41,293 nucleotides of DNA, taken from assembly GCA_018238545.1 (NCBI GenBank), contig JABCTC010000030.1, positions 1-41,293 of the forward strand, in the 5' to 3' direction. Positions 31,494 through 40,256 of this stretch are shown here, in pieces; positions within the stretch are counted from its first letter, which is position 1; each line of letters begins with the position of its first letter. The notes beneath the pieces were generated by a model. That model did not search any database and was not told the DNA's origin. It worked only from the letters and a program-made list of their open reading frames with translations. The position numbers were made by a program, and so were the translations under genes. The stretch is from Candidatus Heimdallarchaeota archaeon (lineage in GTDB: Archaea > Asgardarchaeota > Heimdallarchaeia > Heimdallarchaeales > Heimdallarchaeaceae).

Positions 31494-32897
31494 ATGCAAA
31501 TTACGAATAGTATTGATTATTCTAAGTTAAATCGCAAGAATAGACTTTCTGGTACTGCAAGTGAGTTATCCCCTGAAGTTGCTTCCACACTCGGCGCTAT
31601 TCTAGGGAGTTATTTAGGTGGTGAAGAAGCTGTTGTTATTTCTGCTCGAGATTTTAGAAAGGATACAAGAATGATTAGTCGAGCTTTTAATGCTGGATTA
31701 ATTAGTGTAGGAACGACTGTTTTTGAATTGCATGCGAGTTCTTTACCAGTTCTACAATTTGCTCTTCGCAGATTTAGTGCTCATGCAGGAGTTCATTTTG
31801 CTGCAGCACATAGATCTCCAGAGAAAATCAACATTCGTATTTTTGATCAAACAAGCATAGAACTAACTTTCTCAGATATTTTTTCTGATGAGAAGATAAA
31901 AAGTAGAAAAATAGTTCGTTCTAAGCCTGAAAAAATAGCTGATATTCTTTCTGTGAAGCAAGCTAATGATTTGTACCGTGCAGCTATAAGTTCAGCTCTT
32001 GGTAAAGATATACTTAAAGAGAAGAATTTTTCAGTTGTTCTAGATTGTGCACTAGGTCCTATGAGTGAAGTTTTTCCAAACATTCTAGCAGAAATAGGAT
32101 GTAATGTTTTAACTCTAAATGCTTTCAAACCTGAAGGGATACCTGAATCTCTCCCTAGTCCAAACTCCTTATCGATTCTCTCCAGAACCGTAGTTGCTGC
32201 TAAAGCTGATCTCGGGATTGCTTTTGATCCTAGTGGTTCTAGAGTGATATTTTTTGATGAGAATGGTAAAATCATAGATACACAGAAAATTGCGGCTATT
32301 TTAATTCAGAACAAAATGATTGGAAGAGACAAAGGGACTGTTGTTCTATCTGAAACAATGTGGCCACTAGAAGATTGGTTGGTGAAAAACAATATTACAA
32401 CTATATATGCACATGATTCTCCAGGAGAAACTTCAAGAGCTATGCAATTTCATAGAGCTCTTTTTGGCGCGACTGCTCAAGGAAATTATATACACCCCAC
32501 TATGTCCAATGAATCAGAGCCATTTGCATCAACTCTGTATTTACTTTCCACTTTTGCTCGTGATGGTAAACACAAATACATATCGACCTTTGTTGAACAG
32601 TGGGATGTCCTTAACAAAGAATTCACCGAAGAAAAAAACTATAATCTACTTTCTAAAGCTAAAGAGTTCTTTGAGGTAATATATGAGAAAGATATGGAAA
32701 ACAGAATTGTCAACACTCTTTATGGGTTAAAAATAGTCTATGGAGAAAGGAAGAGTTGCCATATCTTCACCACAATAATCCCTGATCGTGTAACAGTTAG
32801 AGCATGTGCTGAAAAACAAGAAGATAGAGAAGAAATCATGAGAAAAACGCTCGAAATAGTAGAATCTGTAGATCGTGATATACATGAAAAAAAGTAA
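31494..32897 (+). CDS. Phosphoglucomutase/phosphomannomutase homologue lacking catalytic residues
   Basis: A 467-residue protein with the length and four-domain course of the alpha-D-phosphohexomutase family, but with its active site gone. The phosphoserine loop, normally TASHNP, reads AAAHRS (103-108) with Ala105 in place of the catalytic Ser. The metal loop, normally DGDADR, reads DPSGSR (245-250), keeping one of three Asp. The sugar loop, normally GGEQSGH, reads PGETSRA (310-316). The N-terminal FGTDGIRG motif is also altered (SGTASEL). The frame is intact, so the protein is probably maintained as a non-catalytic or repurposed member. It lies beside the glycogen genes and overlaps a small zinc-ribbon gene. 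Confidence 0.75.
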   Translation: MQITNSIDYSKLNRKNRLSGTASELSPEVASTLGAILGSYLGGEEAVVISARDFRKDTRMISRAFNAGLISVGTTVFELHASSLPVLQFALRRFSAHAGVHFAAAHRSPEKINIRIFDQTSIELTFSDIFSDEKIKSRKIVRSKPEKIADILSVKQANDLYRAAISSALGKDILKEKNFSVVLDCALGPMSEVFPNILAEIGCNVLTLNAFKPEGIPESLPSPNSLSILSRTVVAAKADLGIAFDPSGSRVIFFDENGKIIDTQKIAAILIQNKMIGRDKGTVVLSETMWPLEDWLVKNNITTIYAHDSPGETSRAMQFHRALFGATAQGNYIHPTMSNESEPFASTLYLLSTFARDGKHKYISTFVEQWDVLNKEFTEEKNYNLLSKAKEFFEVIYEKDMENRIVNTLYGLKIVYGERKSCHIFTTIIPDRVTVRACAEKQEDREEIMRKTLEIVESVDRDIHEKK

Positions 32898-33027
32898 GAA
32901 TGGGGAAAAAGAGAACCAATTCTATTGTTTAAAATGCGGTAAGAAAATAGGTCGAAAAGAGAATTATTGTTCAGTATGTGGTCTGGATTTTGATTTAAGA
33001 AGATGCTACCCCCACAATTTGTTGTGA
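32884..33027 (+). CDS. 47-residue zinc-ribbon protein
   Basis: A short frame from ATG 32884 overlaps the end of the phosphohexomutase homologue by 14 bases and encodes a Lys-rich start, then CLKCGKKIGRKENYCSVCG, a Cys4 zinc ribbon with CxxC pairs 9 residues apart, and a short end. The regular ribbon and overlap suggest a real, coupled gene. Role unknown. Confidence 0.5.
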   Translation: MKKSKNGEKENQFYCLKCGKKIGRKENYCSVCGLDFDLRRCYPHNLL

Positions 33028-33081
33028 AAGATTCTTCTACTCTTCACAAAATTAAAGAATAGGTCTTATCAGTATCAACTA

Positions 33082-34800
33082 ATGGCAATTGGATACTTTT
33101 CGTTAGTTTTGCATGGGCATTTACCTTATGTTTTAGGCTATGGTGTTTGGCCACATGGTGAAGTGATGCTTTACGAAGCCGCCTCAGAAACATACTGTCC
33201 TACATTATCTTTGTTATCAGACTTTGTTGAAAAAAAAGGCTATTCCAATATGTTAACTTTGGGGTTAACTCCTGTTCTAACAGAACAATTATCAGATAAT
33301 CGTTTCAAATCAGGTTTTTTAGATTATCTTAACGAAAGAATAGACGTTAGTAACAAAGATACAGATGAATTTCAAGCATCAGGTAATGATGAATTTGCTA
33401 AATTGTCCAAAAGATGGTCTCAACTATATGGTTCTGTTAAAGAACAATTCACAGAACGATTCAATCAAGATCTGGTTGGAGGATACAAGTCTTTACAAGA
33501 TAAAAAGGCAATTGAGATTATAACAAGCGGGATTTCCCATGGATATCTTCCCCTACTTGGTAAAGAAGAGACAGTTTATGCCCAAATAAGAGCTGGACAA
33601 GAAATTTATAAGAAACGATATGGAAAGCAACCGTCAAAGGGTATCTGGATACCAGAGATGGCTTATCGTCCTGGTTACAACTGGGAAAATCCAATAACAG
33701 GAGAAGAGTTTGAAAGGAAAGGAATCGAATATTATTTGAGCTTGAATGATGTCAAATACTCAATTCTTAATACTCCTTTACTTAATGAAGGAAAAAGTAT
33801 TGGACAGAATATTGAAGATGCTGAAGTGATTCAACAACTGTGGAAAAGGTCTGAAAAAAGAGAGAAAATTGAACAAGAAGAAGTTCTTTCTTATTACCAA
33901 CCTTACTATTTAGCAAAAACAAAAGAATCTTCCAGTGAGACAGCAATATTCATCCGAGATGATAAAACAGGAGCAATTGTTTGGTCAGGAGAAATTGGTT
34001 TTCCAGGTGATGAGTATTACTTAGAATTCCATAAAAAGCACTTTCCATCAGGAAATAGATATTGGAGAGTAACAGGAACTCAAGTTGATTTAGGTGAGAA
34101 AAAAGTCTATATTCCAGAAAAAATTGTCGAAAGACTTGATGAGAACTCTTCCTATTTTGTTGGAATAGTCAAAGAAACTTTAGTTAAGTTTCATGAAGAA
34201 AACACCTATCCTGGAATAATTGTGAGCCCCTACGACTTCGAGCTGTTTGGCCATTGGTGGGCAGAGGGGGTAGGATTCTTGGACAGAATTATCCGAACAT
34301 TTCAAGAAGATGAAGAAATCTCAACTATCACAACAGGTAATTATCTGTCGAAATTTCCTTCTTCAAAGAAAACAATTGTATCATTACCTGAGGGTTCTTG
34401 GGGAAGAGCAAATTTCCATTGGAATTGGATAAATCCAGAAACTCTATGGTGCTGGAAAAAAATCTATGAATGCGAAACTATCTATCTCCAAACAATCAAG
34501 ATATTTCTTAAGAATAAAGGGAAAGAGGAAATCCTAAAAAGAATATTAAATCAGATGGGAAGAGAACTATTTCTTTTATCAGCATCAGATTGGGAATTCC
34601 TGATTTCAACATATTCTGCAAGAGATTACGCAGAAGCGAGGATAAATACTCACTATAATAATTTCAAAGAGCTCCTCAGTATGTACAATCTTAAAATAGA
34701 CTCACGAACAATAAATATTGCGTTTTTAGAAAAATTAGAAAAAACAGATAATATTGCAGCAACTGAAGATGTTTATGAGTGGTTTGAAATACCCTCATAA
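33082..34800 (+). CDS. GH57 1,4-alpha-glucan branching enzyme
   Basis: A 572-residue family-57 enzyme making alpha-1,6 branches in glycogen. Region 1 is HGHLPYV (11-17); the nucleophile is Glu192 in GIWIPEMAYRPG; the acid/base is Asp385 in SPYDFELFGHWW, both in the contexts seen in the Thermococcus branching enzyme. GSWGRANFHWNWINPETLW supplies the aromatic residues near the active site. Length matches archaeal branching enzymes (about 560-670 residues). It faces the glycogen synthase gene with only 6 bases between stops, closing the glycogen island. Confidence 0.85.
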   Translation: MAIGYFSLVLHGHLPYVLGYGVWPHGEVMLYEAASETYCPTLSLLSDFVEKKGYSNMLTLGLTPVLTEQLSDNRFKSGFLDYLNERIDVSNKDTDEFQASGNDEFAKLSKRWSQLYGSVKEQFTERFNQDLVGGYKSLQDKKAIEIITSGISHGYLPLLGKEETVYAQIRAGQEIYKKRYGKQPSKGIWIPEMAYRPGYNWENPITGEEFERKGIEYYLSLNDVKYSILNTPLLNEGKSIGQNIEDAEVIQQLWKRSEKREKIEQEEVLSYYQPYYLAKTKESSSETAIFIRDDKTGAIVWSGEIGFPGDEYYLEFHKKHFPSGNRYWRVTGTQVDLGEKKVYIPEKIVERLDENSSYFVGIVKETLVKFHEENTYPGIIVSPYDFELFGHWWAEGVGFLDRIIRTFQEDEEISTITTGNYLSKFPSSKKTIVSLPEGSWGRANFHWNWINPETLWCWKKIYECETIYLQTIKIFLKNKGKEEILKRILNQMGRELFLLSASDWEFLISTYSARDYAEARINTHYNNFKELLSMYNLKIDSRTINIAFLEKLEKTDNIAATEDVYEWFEIPS

Positions 34801-34806
34801 AACAAC

Positions 34807-36261
34807 TCATTTCTTTGCCAAAGCTTTGTCGTAAACCTTCTGCCACTTTTTAGCTACTTTTTTCCAGGAGAAATCTAATTCCATAATCCTCCTAGTCAAT
34901 TTTTTCCAAGTGTCAGGCTCTTCATAGTATATTTTTACAGCTCTTTTAACAGCCTTAAAGAAGTCTTTTTGAGTGCTTTTCTCAAAAACAAATCCATATC
35001 CTTCTTTTGTTTTAGGATCGAAATCTTTGACTGTATCAGAAAGACCTCCAGTTTTACGAACTATAGGAACCGTTCCATAAATCATTGAATATATTTGATT
35101 TAAACCACAAGGCTCGTATTCTGAAGGCATCAGAAACATATCTGAAGCTGCTTCAATTTGATGTGCAAGAACATTATCAAACATGATATTGATAGAACAA
35201 TCATCTGGATATTGTTTCTCTTTCTTCTTGAATTGTGTCTCTAGGGTTTTGTCACCAGTACCTAGCAAAATAATTTGAACACCAAGTTCCATCATTTCGT
35301 CAAACTTTTTGAGAATTAAGTATAAACCTTTTTGAGTGGCTAAACGTGTGATTATGCCTAATATAGGTTTGTCATTCAATTCCATGTTTAATTTTCCTTG
35401 CAAGTAGCTTTTGCATTCTGCTTTTCCTTTAAGATTTCTTGAATCATAATTCTTGACAATAAGTGTATCAGTTTTAGGACTCCATATTGATAAATCCACT
35501 CCATGGACAATTCCATAAAGATCATCTTTACGAGTTTTAATGATTTTTTCAAGCCCAAAACCGAATTTTTTAGTTTGGATTTCTTCTGCATATTTTGAAC
35601 TGACTGTTGTCACAATTGTTGAATATACTATACCAGCTTTCATGAAATTTAGTTTTTTGTTAAAACCTAGTAGATCTTCATTTAAGTATAATTCTGGTAT
35701 ATTAGCCTCTTTGACAGATTCAAAAGGATAAATGCCTTGATAACCTATGTTGTGAATTGTGTAGATGGTTTTTGTATTTTTGAACAACTTGTTTTCTGAA
35801 TAATCTGTTCTTAAGTAGAAAGGTAATAGACCAGTATGCCAATCATTAGCATGAATTATATCAGGTGCAAAATCCAGGTTTTCAAGAATTTTGAAGACAG
35901 CTTTGGTGAATGTAATAAATCTCATTGGACTGTCTTTATAATCAATGCCATCAGTATCGACATATATTCCTTCACGATAGAGATAATGATTTTTAACAAA
36001 ATAAACTGGAACTTTTGATTTTGGAATATAAGATATAAATAGATCAAATACTTCTTCTCTTTCTCCTACTTTTGCTAAATTGTTCTCTGACACTAATTTG
36101 ATTTTATGCTTTTTTGTGTCAATACTCTTATACAAAGGAGTAATGATTAAAACTTCATTACCTAAATCACTTAATGCCTTTGGAATGGCAGATGAGACAT
36201 CAGCTAACCCACCAGTTTTTGAAAAAGGTACGACTTCAGCAGTTATGAATGCTATTTTCAT
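34807..36261 (-). CDS. glgA: Glycogen synthase (GT5)
   Basis: A 484-residue GT-B enzyme that extends alpha-1,4-glucan from ADP- or UDP-glucose. KTGGL (15-19) is the nucleotide-sugar-binding signature; NDWHTGLLPFYL and VHGVDLSIWSP are typical of GlgA, and the C-terminal loop MPSEYEPCGLNQIYSMIYGT with TGGL carries the retaining GT5 site. Length is standard. It is the last gene of a tight minus-strand run with the GalT-like and GH57 genes (2-3 bases between them), so all are probably one transcript. Confidence 0.92.
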   Translation of the reverse strand: MKIAFITAEVVPFSKTGGLADVSSAIPKALSDLGNEVLIITPLYKSIDTKKHKIKLVSENNLAKVGEREEVFDLFISYIPKSKVPVYFVKNHYLYREGIYVDTDGIDYKDSPMRFITFTKAVFKILENLDFAPDIIHANDWHTGLLPFYLRTDYSENKLFKNTKTIYTIHNIGYQGIYPFESVKEANIPELYLNEDLLGFNKKLNFMKAGIVYSTIVTTVSSKYAEEIQTKKFGFGLEKIIKTRKDDLYGIVHGVDLSIWSPKTDTLIVKNYDSRNLKGKAECKSYLQGKLNMELNDKPILGIITRLATQKGLYLILKKFDEMMELGVQIILLGTGDKTLETQFKKKEKQYPDDCSINIMFDNVLAHQIEAASDMFLMPSEYEPCGLNQIYSMIYGTVPIVRKTGGLSDTVKDFDPKTKEGYGFVFEKSTQKDFFKAVKRAVKIYYEEPDTWKKLTRRIMELDFSWKKVAKKWQKVYDKALAKK

Positions 36262-36262
36262 T

Positions 36263-37429
36263 TTATTTACCTACGTTTGTTAGTATTTGTTCTATTTTTT
36301 GAATAATTTCATCTGATTCTTTTAAAATCATTTGTTTTAAGTCCTCTTCTAGCTCATTTGTCATGCTATCCAAGACAAGACGTTGATAGTTTAATCCAAC
36401 AAGTATCAATTCTTCTCTATAAAACCCATGTTGCATTTTTAAGCCAGAAGCCCACCAAAGTTGGCAAGAATAATGTGCAGCTTGGTAATCGTCCACCCAT
36501 AATCCACTATCTATTTTTTCTTTGACTTTTTCAAGTAATTTCATGTGTTCAAGTAGTAATTTATGCACTGGGTTATCTGGATGGTTCCACAAAGGAAGAT
36601 GATTTTGTTTCTGATAATCTTCATTAGAAGTTGACCAAGAAGTGAAATATAGAAAATCTATAGGTGTTGATATATTATAGTTAATTTGAAACTCTGTCAA
36701 AGTGATTGTTGAAACCCTATTCGCTATCTCAAAGAAGAAGTTATAATAGTTTGAATGGTGTTCTCCAAAAGTTTCCAAATCCATAGCTAACACCACTGGC
36801 AATTTATCAAGTTTATGAGTGCGCGATATTTCATTTTCTAATTTTGTAGCTTCTCTCTTATAATAATCAAAAGAGATTCTGTTGCTAATAATCTTATTTC
36901 GTTTTAGAATGAAGATTTCTTCTCCGTTATCTAATTGGTATATTCCACCGTAAGTTACATTAAGAGAATTAGCGGCACTTATCATGATCTTGAACCCTTC
37001 CTTAATGATAATTGGTATATTCTCTGGATTCAAAGCTAATTCGGGTGGGAAAAAAGCTGTGGGAGTTTTACCAAAAATACCTGAAACAGCAAAGTTTTGT
37101 TTTTGTATCTGATATGCTTGGTCTACTTGTCTGGTCAAAGGTAGAATTGGATGATAAAAAGCTGAACCCATTAATTCTATCTGATTGTTATCTTTAGCTT
37201 TTTCAATCAATTTAACTATTTCAGGATATTCCATTGTTAATTTCTCTAACAAACATCCTGCGATGTTTAGAGAAATTTTAACTGAAGGATTATCTATAAG
37301 TTTTTCAAAAAATGGTTTATAACATTTTTCGATTATTCTTTCAAGAACCTCTTTTGATTGAGTTATAGGTTGATATGCGTGAAGAATGAATAAGACGGTG
37401 GGTTTTTCGTTTTCAGTCATCAAAAGCAT
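36263..37429 (-). CDS. GH57 alpha-amylase/glucanotransferase-like protein
   Basis: A 388-residue family-57 protein. The nucleophile is Glu130 (AFFPPELAL) and the acid/base Asp217 (VVLAMDLETFGEHH); region 1 is HAYQP (17-21), with Tyr where many members have a second His. At under 400 residues it is about the length of the catalytic core of the single-domain GH57 amylase-like group found beside GlgA in other prokaryotes. It probably trims or transfers alpha-1,4-glucan. ATG 37429 follows the GalT-like stop by 2 bases; ATG 37420, with GAGG 9 bases before, is an alternative start. Confidence 0.8.
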   Translation of the reverse strand: MLLMTENEKPTVLFILHAYQPITQSKEVLERIIEKCYKPFFEKLIDNPSVKISLNIAGCLLEKLTMEYPEIVKLIEKAKDNNQIELMGSAFYHPILPLTRQVDQAYQIQKQNFAVSGIFGKTPTAFFPPELALNPENIPIIIKEGFKIMISAANSLNVTYGGIYQLDNGEEIFILKRNKIISNRISFDYYKREATKLENEISRTHKLDKLPVVLAMDLETFGEHHSNYYNFFFEIANRVSTITLTEFQINYNISTPIDFLYFTSWSTSNEDYQKQNHLPLWNHPDNPVHKLLLEHMKLLEKVKEKIDSGLWVDDYQAAHYSCQLWWASGLKMQHGFYREELILVGLNYQRLVLDSMTNELEEDLKQMILKESDEIIQKIEQILTNVGK

Positions 37430-37431
37430 CC

Positions 37432-38652
37432 TCAGCTTTTAGGAATTATGCCTTTATCTATTAAGCTTTGTCTCATAACTTGTGCAGTTGCTTCAGGGAA
37501 CATTGTTGCAATACGATAAGTTTCCATTTTTTCTGCTCCTCCAATTCTTTGTATGGAGATGATGTCGATTAACATGTGCATTCCTGAATCATATCCTTCA
37601 TTTTCTTGTCTAATCAAGATGTTTCTATCTTGAAGTAGATGCATGTTTGGAGGTGCACTTTTTATGAACTCATCTAAAGCAATGTTAGCTTTTACAAGTA
37701 CGTCAGCTAAAGTTCTAAGTTGACCATCATCTAGTTCTATGAATCTTGACGTATGCTTCTTAGGAATCAGTCTTATCTGTCCATCTCTTTCTGGAGAAAA
37801 TGCTGTAAAAACAAACCATCCTTCATTTTCATAAACAATTCTTTCTTCTACTAGAAGTTCTTGACCTATAGGATCTTTAACATTTTTTCTAGATTTAGCT
37901 ATTGCACAGGCAAGACAGTATTTTTCATCTTTCATTGCTTTTTTGTGGAATTCTGGAACACTAAGAAAGCCCAAAGATGTCCATCCATGGCCAATATTGT
38001 TTGCATAGATGTATGTTTGCGAATGTAAATGGCAAATACTTGCACCTGCTTCTTCGCCAATGTTAAAGAAATGCAATGTGGTAAGTTGGTCTTTGTTGTA
38101 TCGTTCTTTTAGTGCTTCAATTGAGCGTTTATGCGCTAATTGAGTTGTTCTTAAAAGCGAGTATACTTCGTCAATAGGGGCTTCTGAAAGAGTGTCATAA
38201 TGATTAGTCGGAAGATGTACTAAACCAATCCCAACACTTCTATCTTGCAAAGCTTCTATGCTAGTTTTTTGTGTATGTTCAAATAATACTCTAGCCATGG
38301 GTGTAAATAAATTAACAATAGAAATAGCTGTACTATCATGAAGATTCCCTTTTGCTGGAGATGTACTGAAAGGATGATCTCCTTCTTCATCTTGTTTAGT
38401 TATAACAATTGCAGGTAGTTCTCCATTAATAACCTTGCAAAAAGAATCTGTTGGTGGTGAGGCGATTTTTTCAGTCTCATCATCACTTTGTTGATGTTCA
38501 AATGGTCTAGAACCTCTCAAAGGAGAGAATTGCGTAATATGACCTACTTTTGTGCCAAACTCGTTTATAATTGTTCGAAAAGGATCAAACCTTTCTAATG
38601 GCATGTTTTCTTTATCTTTGTATATACCCCAGTAACCTTCAGGAATTTCCAA
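37432..38652 (-). CDS. Galactose-1-phosphate uridylyltransferase-like nucleotidyltransferase
   Basis: A 406-residue HIT-superfamily transferase. GASICHLHSQ (203-212) corresponds to the GAS..HPHxQ motif of GalT, with His210 as the nucleophile that carries the nucleotide; C246 and C249 (CLAC) look like the structural metal site. RLIPKKHTSRF matches the second domain. It starts with a TTG preceded by GGTGATATAGG. As first gene of the GH57-GlgA run it may supply or recycle the nucleotide sugar for glycogen, for example as a sugar-1-phosphate nucleotidylyl transferase or ADP-glucose phosphorylase; the context supports glucose rather than galactose, but this is inference. Confidence 0.75.
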   Translation of the reverse strand: MEIPEGYWGIYKDKENMPLERFDPFRTIINEFGTKVGHITQFSPLRGSRPFEHQQSDDETEKIASPPTDSFCKVINGELPAIVITKQDEEGDHPFSTSPAKGNLHDSTAISIVNLFTPMARVLFEHTQKTSIEALQDRSVGIGLVHLPTNHYDTLSEAPIDEVYSLLRTTQLAHKRSIEALKERYNKDQLTTLHFFNIGEEAGASICHLHSQTYIYANNIGHGWTSLGFLSVPEFHKKAMKDEKYCLACAIAKSRKNVKDPIGQELLVEERIVYENEGWFVFTAFSPERDGQIRLIPKKHTSRFIELDDGQLRTLADVLVKANIALDEFIKSAPPNMHLLQDRNILIRQENEGYDSGMHMLIDIISIQRIGGAEKMETYRIATMFPEATAQVMRQSLIDKGIIPKS

Positions 38653-38802
38653 CCTATATCACCACTACAACTTTTTGCTAATAGTAGTGTTTTTTAAATT
38701 AGCGGTAGGGTTGTATTTCTATCTTCGTATAATCTCTTCTATGTTTTTTCAAAAAACAACATTTAAAAACTAACAAAACTACATTCCATAGAGCATCATA
38801 CT

Positions 38803-39447
38803 GTGAGCAAGATGATAGGTAAAATACATAGATTGGAACCGATTCTATTTAAAGATATGATGGTACTTAGCGAGCAGTATATTGCAGCTGAGAAAGAAAA
38901 TATCAATGATATAAACGTTTTTCCTATTCCTGACGGGGACACTGGTAGTAATATGTTTTACACTATTCAAGCTATTGTAAACGAAGTTAAGAATATGGGC
39001 GGTGGGCATAGTAATAACGAGATTTTTCAGGCAATAAGCAAAGGAAGTTTTGTAGGAGCTAAAGGAAACTCTGGAGTCATTTACTCACAATTTTTAATTG
39101 GAGTAGTAGAATACCTTGAAAAAATACAGATTATTACACCATTAACATTTGCAAAAGCACTGGAAGAAGGAACAGAATTTGCATATGATGCCGTTTTAAA
39201 CCCAACAGAAGGGACAATTTTAACTGTAATGAAGAGAACTTCAGATAAAGCAATTGAGATAACTTCAGAGAAACAAGATATTGATTGGATAGAGTTTATT
39301 GATCTACTGGTAGAAGAAAGCAAACAATGTTTAGAAGAAACAACAGAAATGCTAGACATTTTGAAAGAAGCTGGAGTTGTTGATGCTGGAGCTAAAGGTT
39401 TTGTTCATATACTTGAATCCTGGAAGGAAGTTATCTACAACCAATAA
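38803..39447 (+). CDS. Stand-alone DAK2 (DhaL/FakA-N-like) domain protein
   Basis: A 214-residue DAK2 domain, the ATP-binding part of dihydroxyacetone kinases and bacterial fatty acid kinase FakA. NVFPIPDGDTGSNM (38-51) carries the Mg-binding Asp44 and Asp46; GAKGNSGVIYSQ, NPTEGTILTV and AGVVDAGAKGF match the FakA/YloV branch. Bacterial FakA continues for 300 more residues and needs a fatty-acid-binding partner (FakB/DegV); neither is here. It starts at GTG 38803 or ATG 38812 and is divergent from the GalT-like gene. The phosphoryl acceptor is unknown. Confidence 0.8.
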   Translation: MSKMIGKIHRLEPILFKDMMVLSEQYIAAEKENINDINVFPIPDGDTGSNMFYTIQAIVNEVKNMGGGHSNNEIFQAISKGSFVGAKGNSGVIYSQFLIGVVEYLEKIQIITPLTFAKALEEGTEFAYDAVLNPTEGTILTVMKRTSDKAIEITSEKQDIDWIEFIDLLVEESKQCLEETTEMLDILKEAGVVDAGAKGFVHILESWKEVIYNQ

Positions 39448-39470
39448 AATTGATGAGCTGAATGTAACTC

Positions 39471-39983
39471 TTGCTAGTAGTAATGACTGGTCCAACAAAA
39501 ATCGGAAAATCTACTCTTTTAGAAAAAATATATCTTGCTTTGAAAGAAGAATTTTCCATAGGTGGTGTTATCACCTTAGGGCAAAAAAAGAGAATATTTA
39601 TTGATTTACTAACTGGGGATAAAAGAAGTTTCTCAGAAAATGATGAAGAACAAGGAATAACAATAGGCGATTATCTTATTTCAGACAAAGCTATTGATTT
39701 TGCTTCCAATGCGATAATAGAATCAAAGGATAAGGATATCATAATTATTGATGAAATAGGAATTCTTGAAAGTGAGAAAAAATGTCTGTATGAACCTGTA
39801 AAAACATTGCTAAACTCAATTAATAACGCTGAAGACAAATTTACTCTTTTATGCGTGAGAGAGCGTGTTCTACCTCAAATCATAGCTCTTTATAAATTGA
39901 AAATCGATAATTTATGGAGAATAAGTCATCAACCTGATGAAGAAATATTAGACCAACTAATACGATTCATTAAAACTTCATGA
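39471..39983 (+). CDS. P-loop NTPase (THEP1/NTPase_1-like)
   Basis: 170 residues from TTG 39471, the only possible start because a stop lies 2 codons upstream and the first beta strand (LVVMTG) is needed. The P-loop GPTKIGKST (7-15) and Walker B IIIIDEIGILES fit the archaeal nucleoside-triphosphatase family (THEP1-like). The family hydrolyses NTPs in vitro, with unclear cellular role. The gene follows the DAK2 gene by 23 bases and is probably co-transcribed. Confidence 0.7.
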   Translation: MLVVMTGPTKIGKSTLLEKIYLALKEEFSIGGVITLGQKKRIFIDLLTGDKRSFSENDEEQGITIGDYLISDKAIDFASNAIIESKDKDIIIIDEIGILESEKKCLYEPVKTLLNSINNAEDKFTLLCVRERVLPQIIALYKLKIDNLWRISHQPDEEILDQLIRFIKTS

Positions 39984-39996
39984 TCGAGGGAGGGAG

Positions 39997-40028
39997 GGCT
40001 GTGAATTATAAAACAGCAATTCACAGCC
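39997..40028. terminator. Perfect 11-bp hairpin after the NTPase gene
   Basis: GGCTGTGAATT (39997-40007) is exactly mirrored by AATTCACAGCC (40018-40028) around a 10-base loop, 13 bases after the stop and directly after a purine run (GAGGGAGGG). No long T-run follows, so it is either a 3'-end stabiliser/terminator or a regulator-binding palindrome. The rest of the gap to 40256 is AT-rich and holds nothing I can identify. Confidence 0.45.
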
Positions 40029-40256
40029 AATATTATTTAGCAATTATATTATATAAAATCAACGTTTTTAAAAATTCAGACTTATTTAACCTAATTTTAT
40101 CGAAATCACTAATCTAAGATTCAAAATTCTATCATATTTTCTTTTTAAAATGTCTTTTTTCCTCTCGATAATTATCTTATTAAATAAATTAACAACTGAA
40201 AAATTAATCTATTCATTTAGGAAACCTTGAAATATTACTATCTCAAAAATTCTGAC

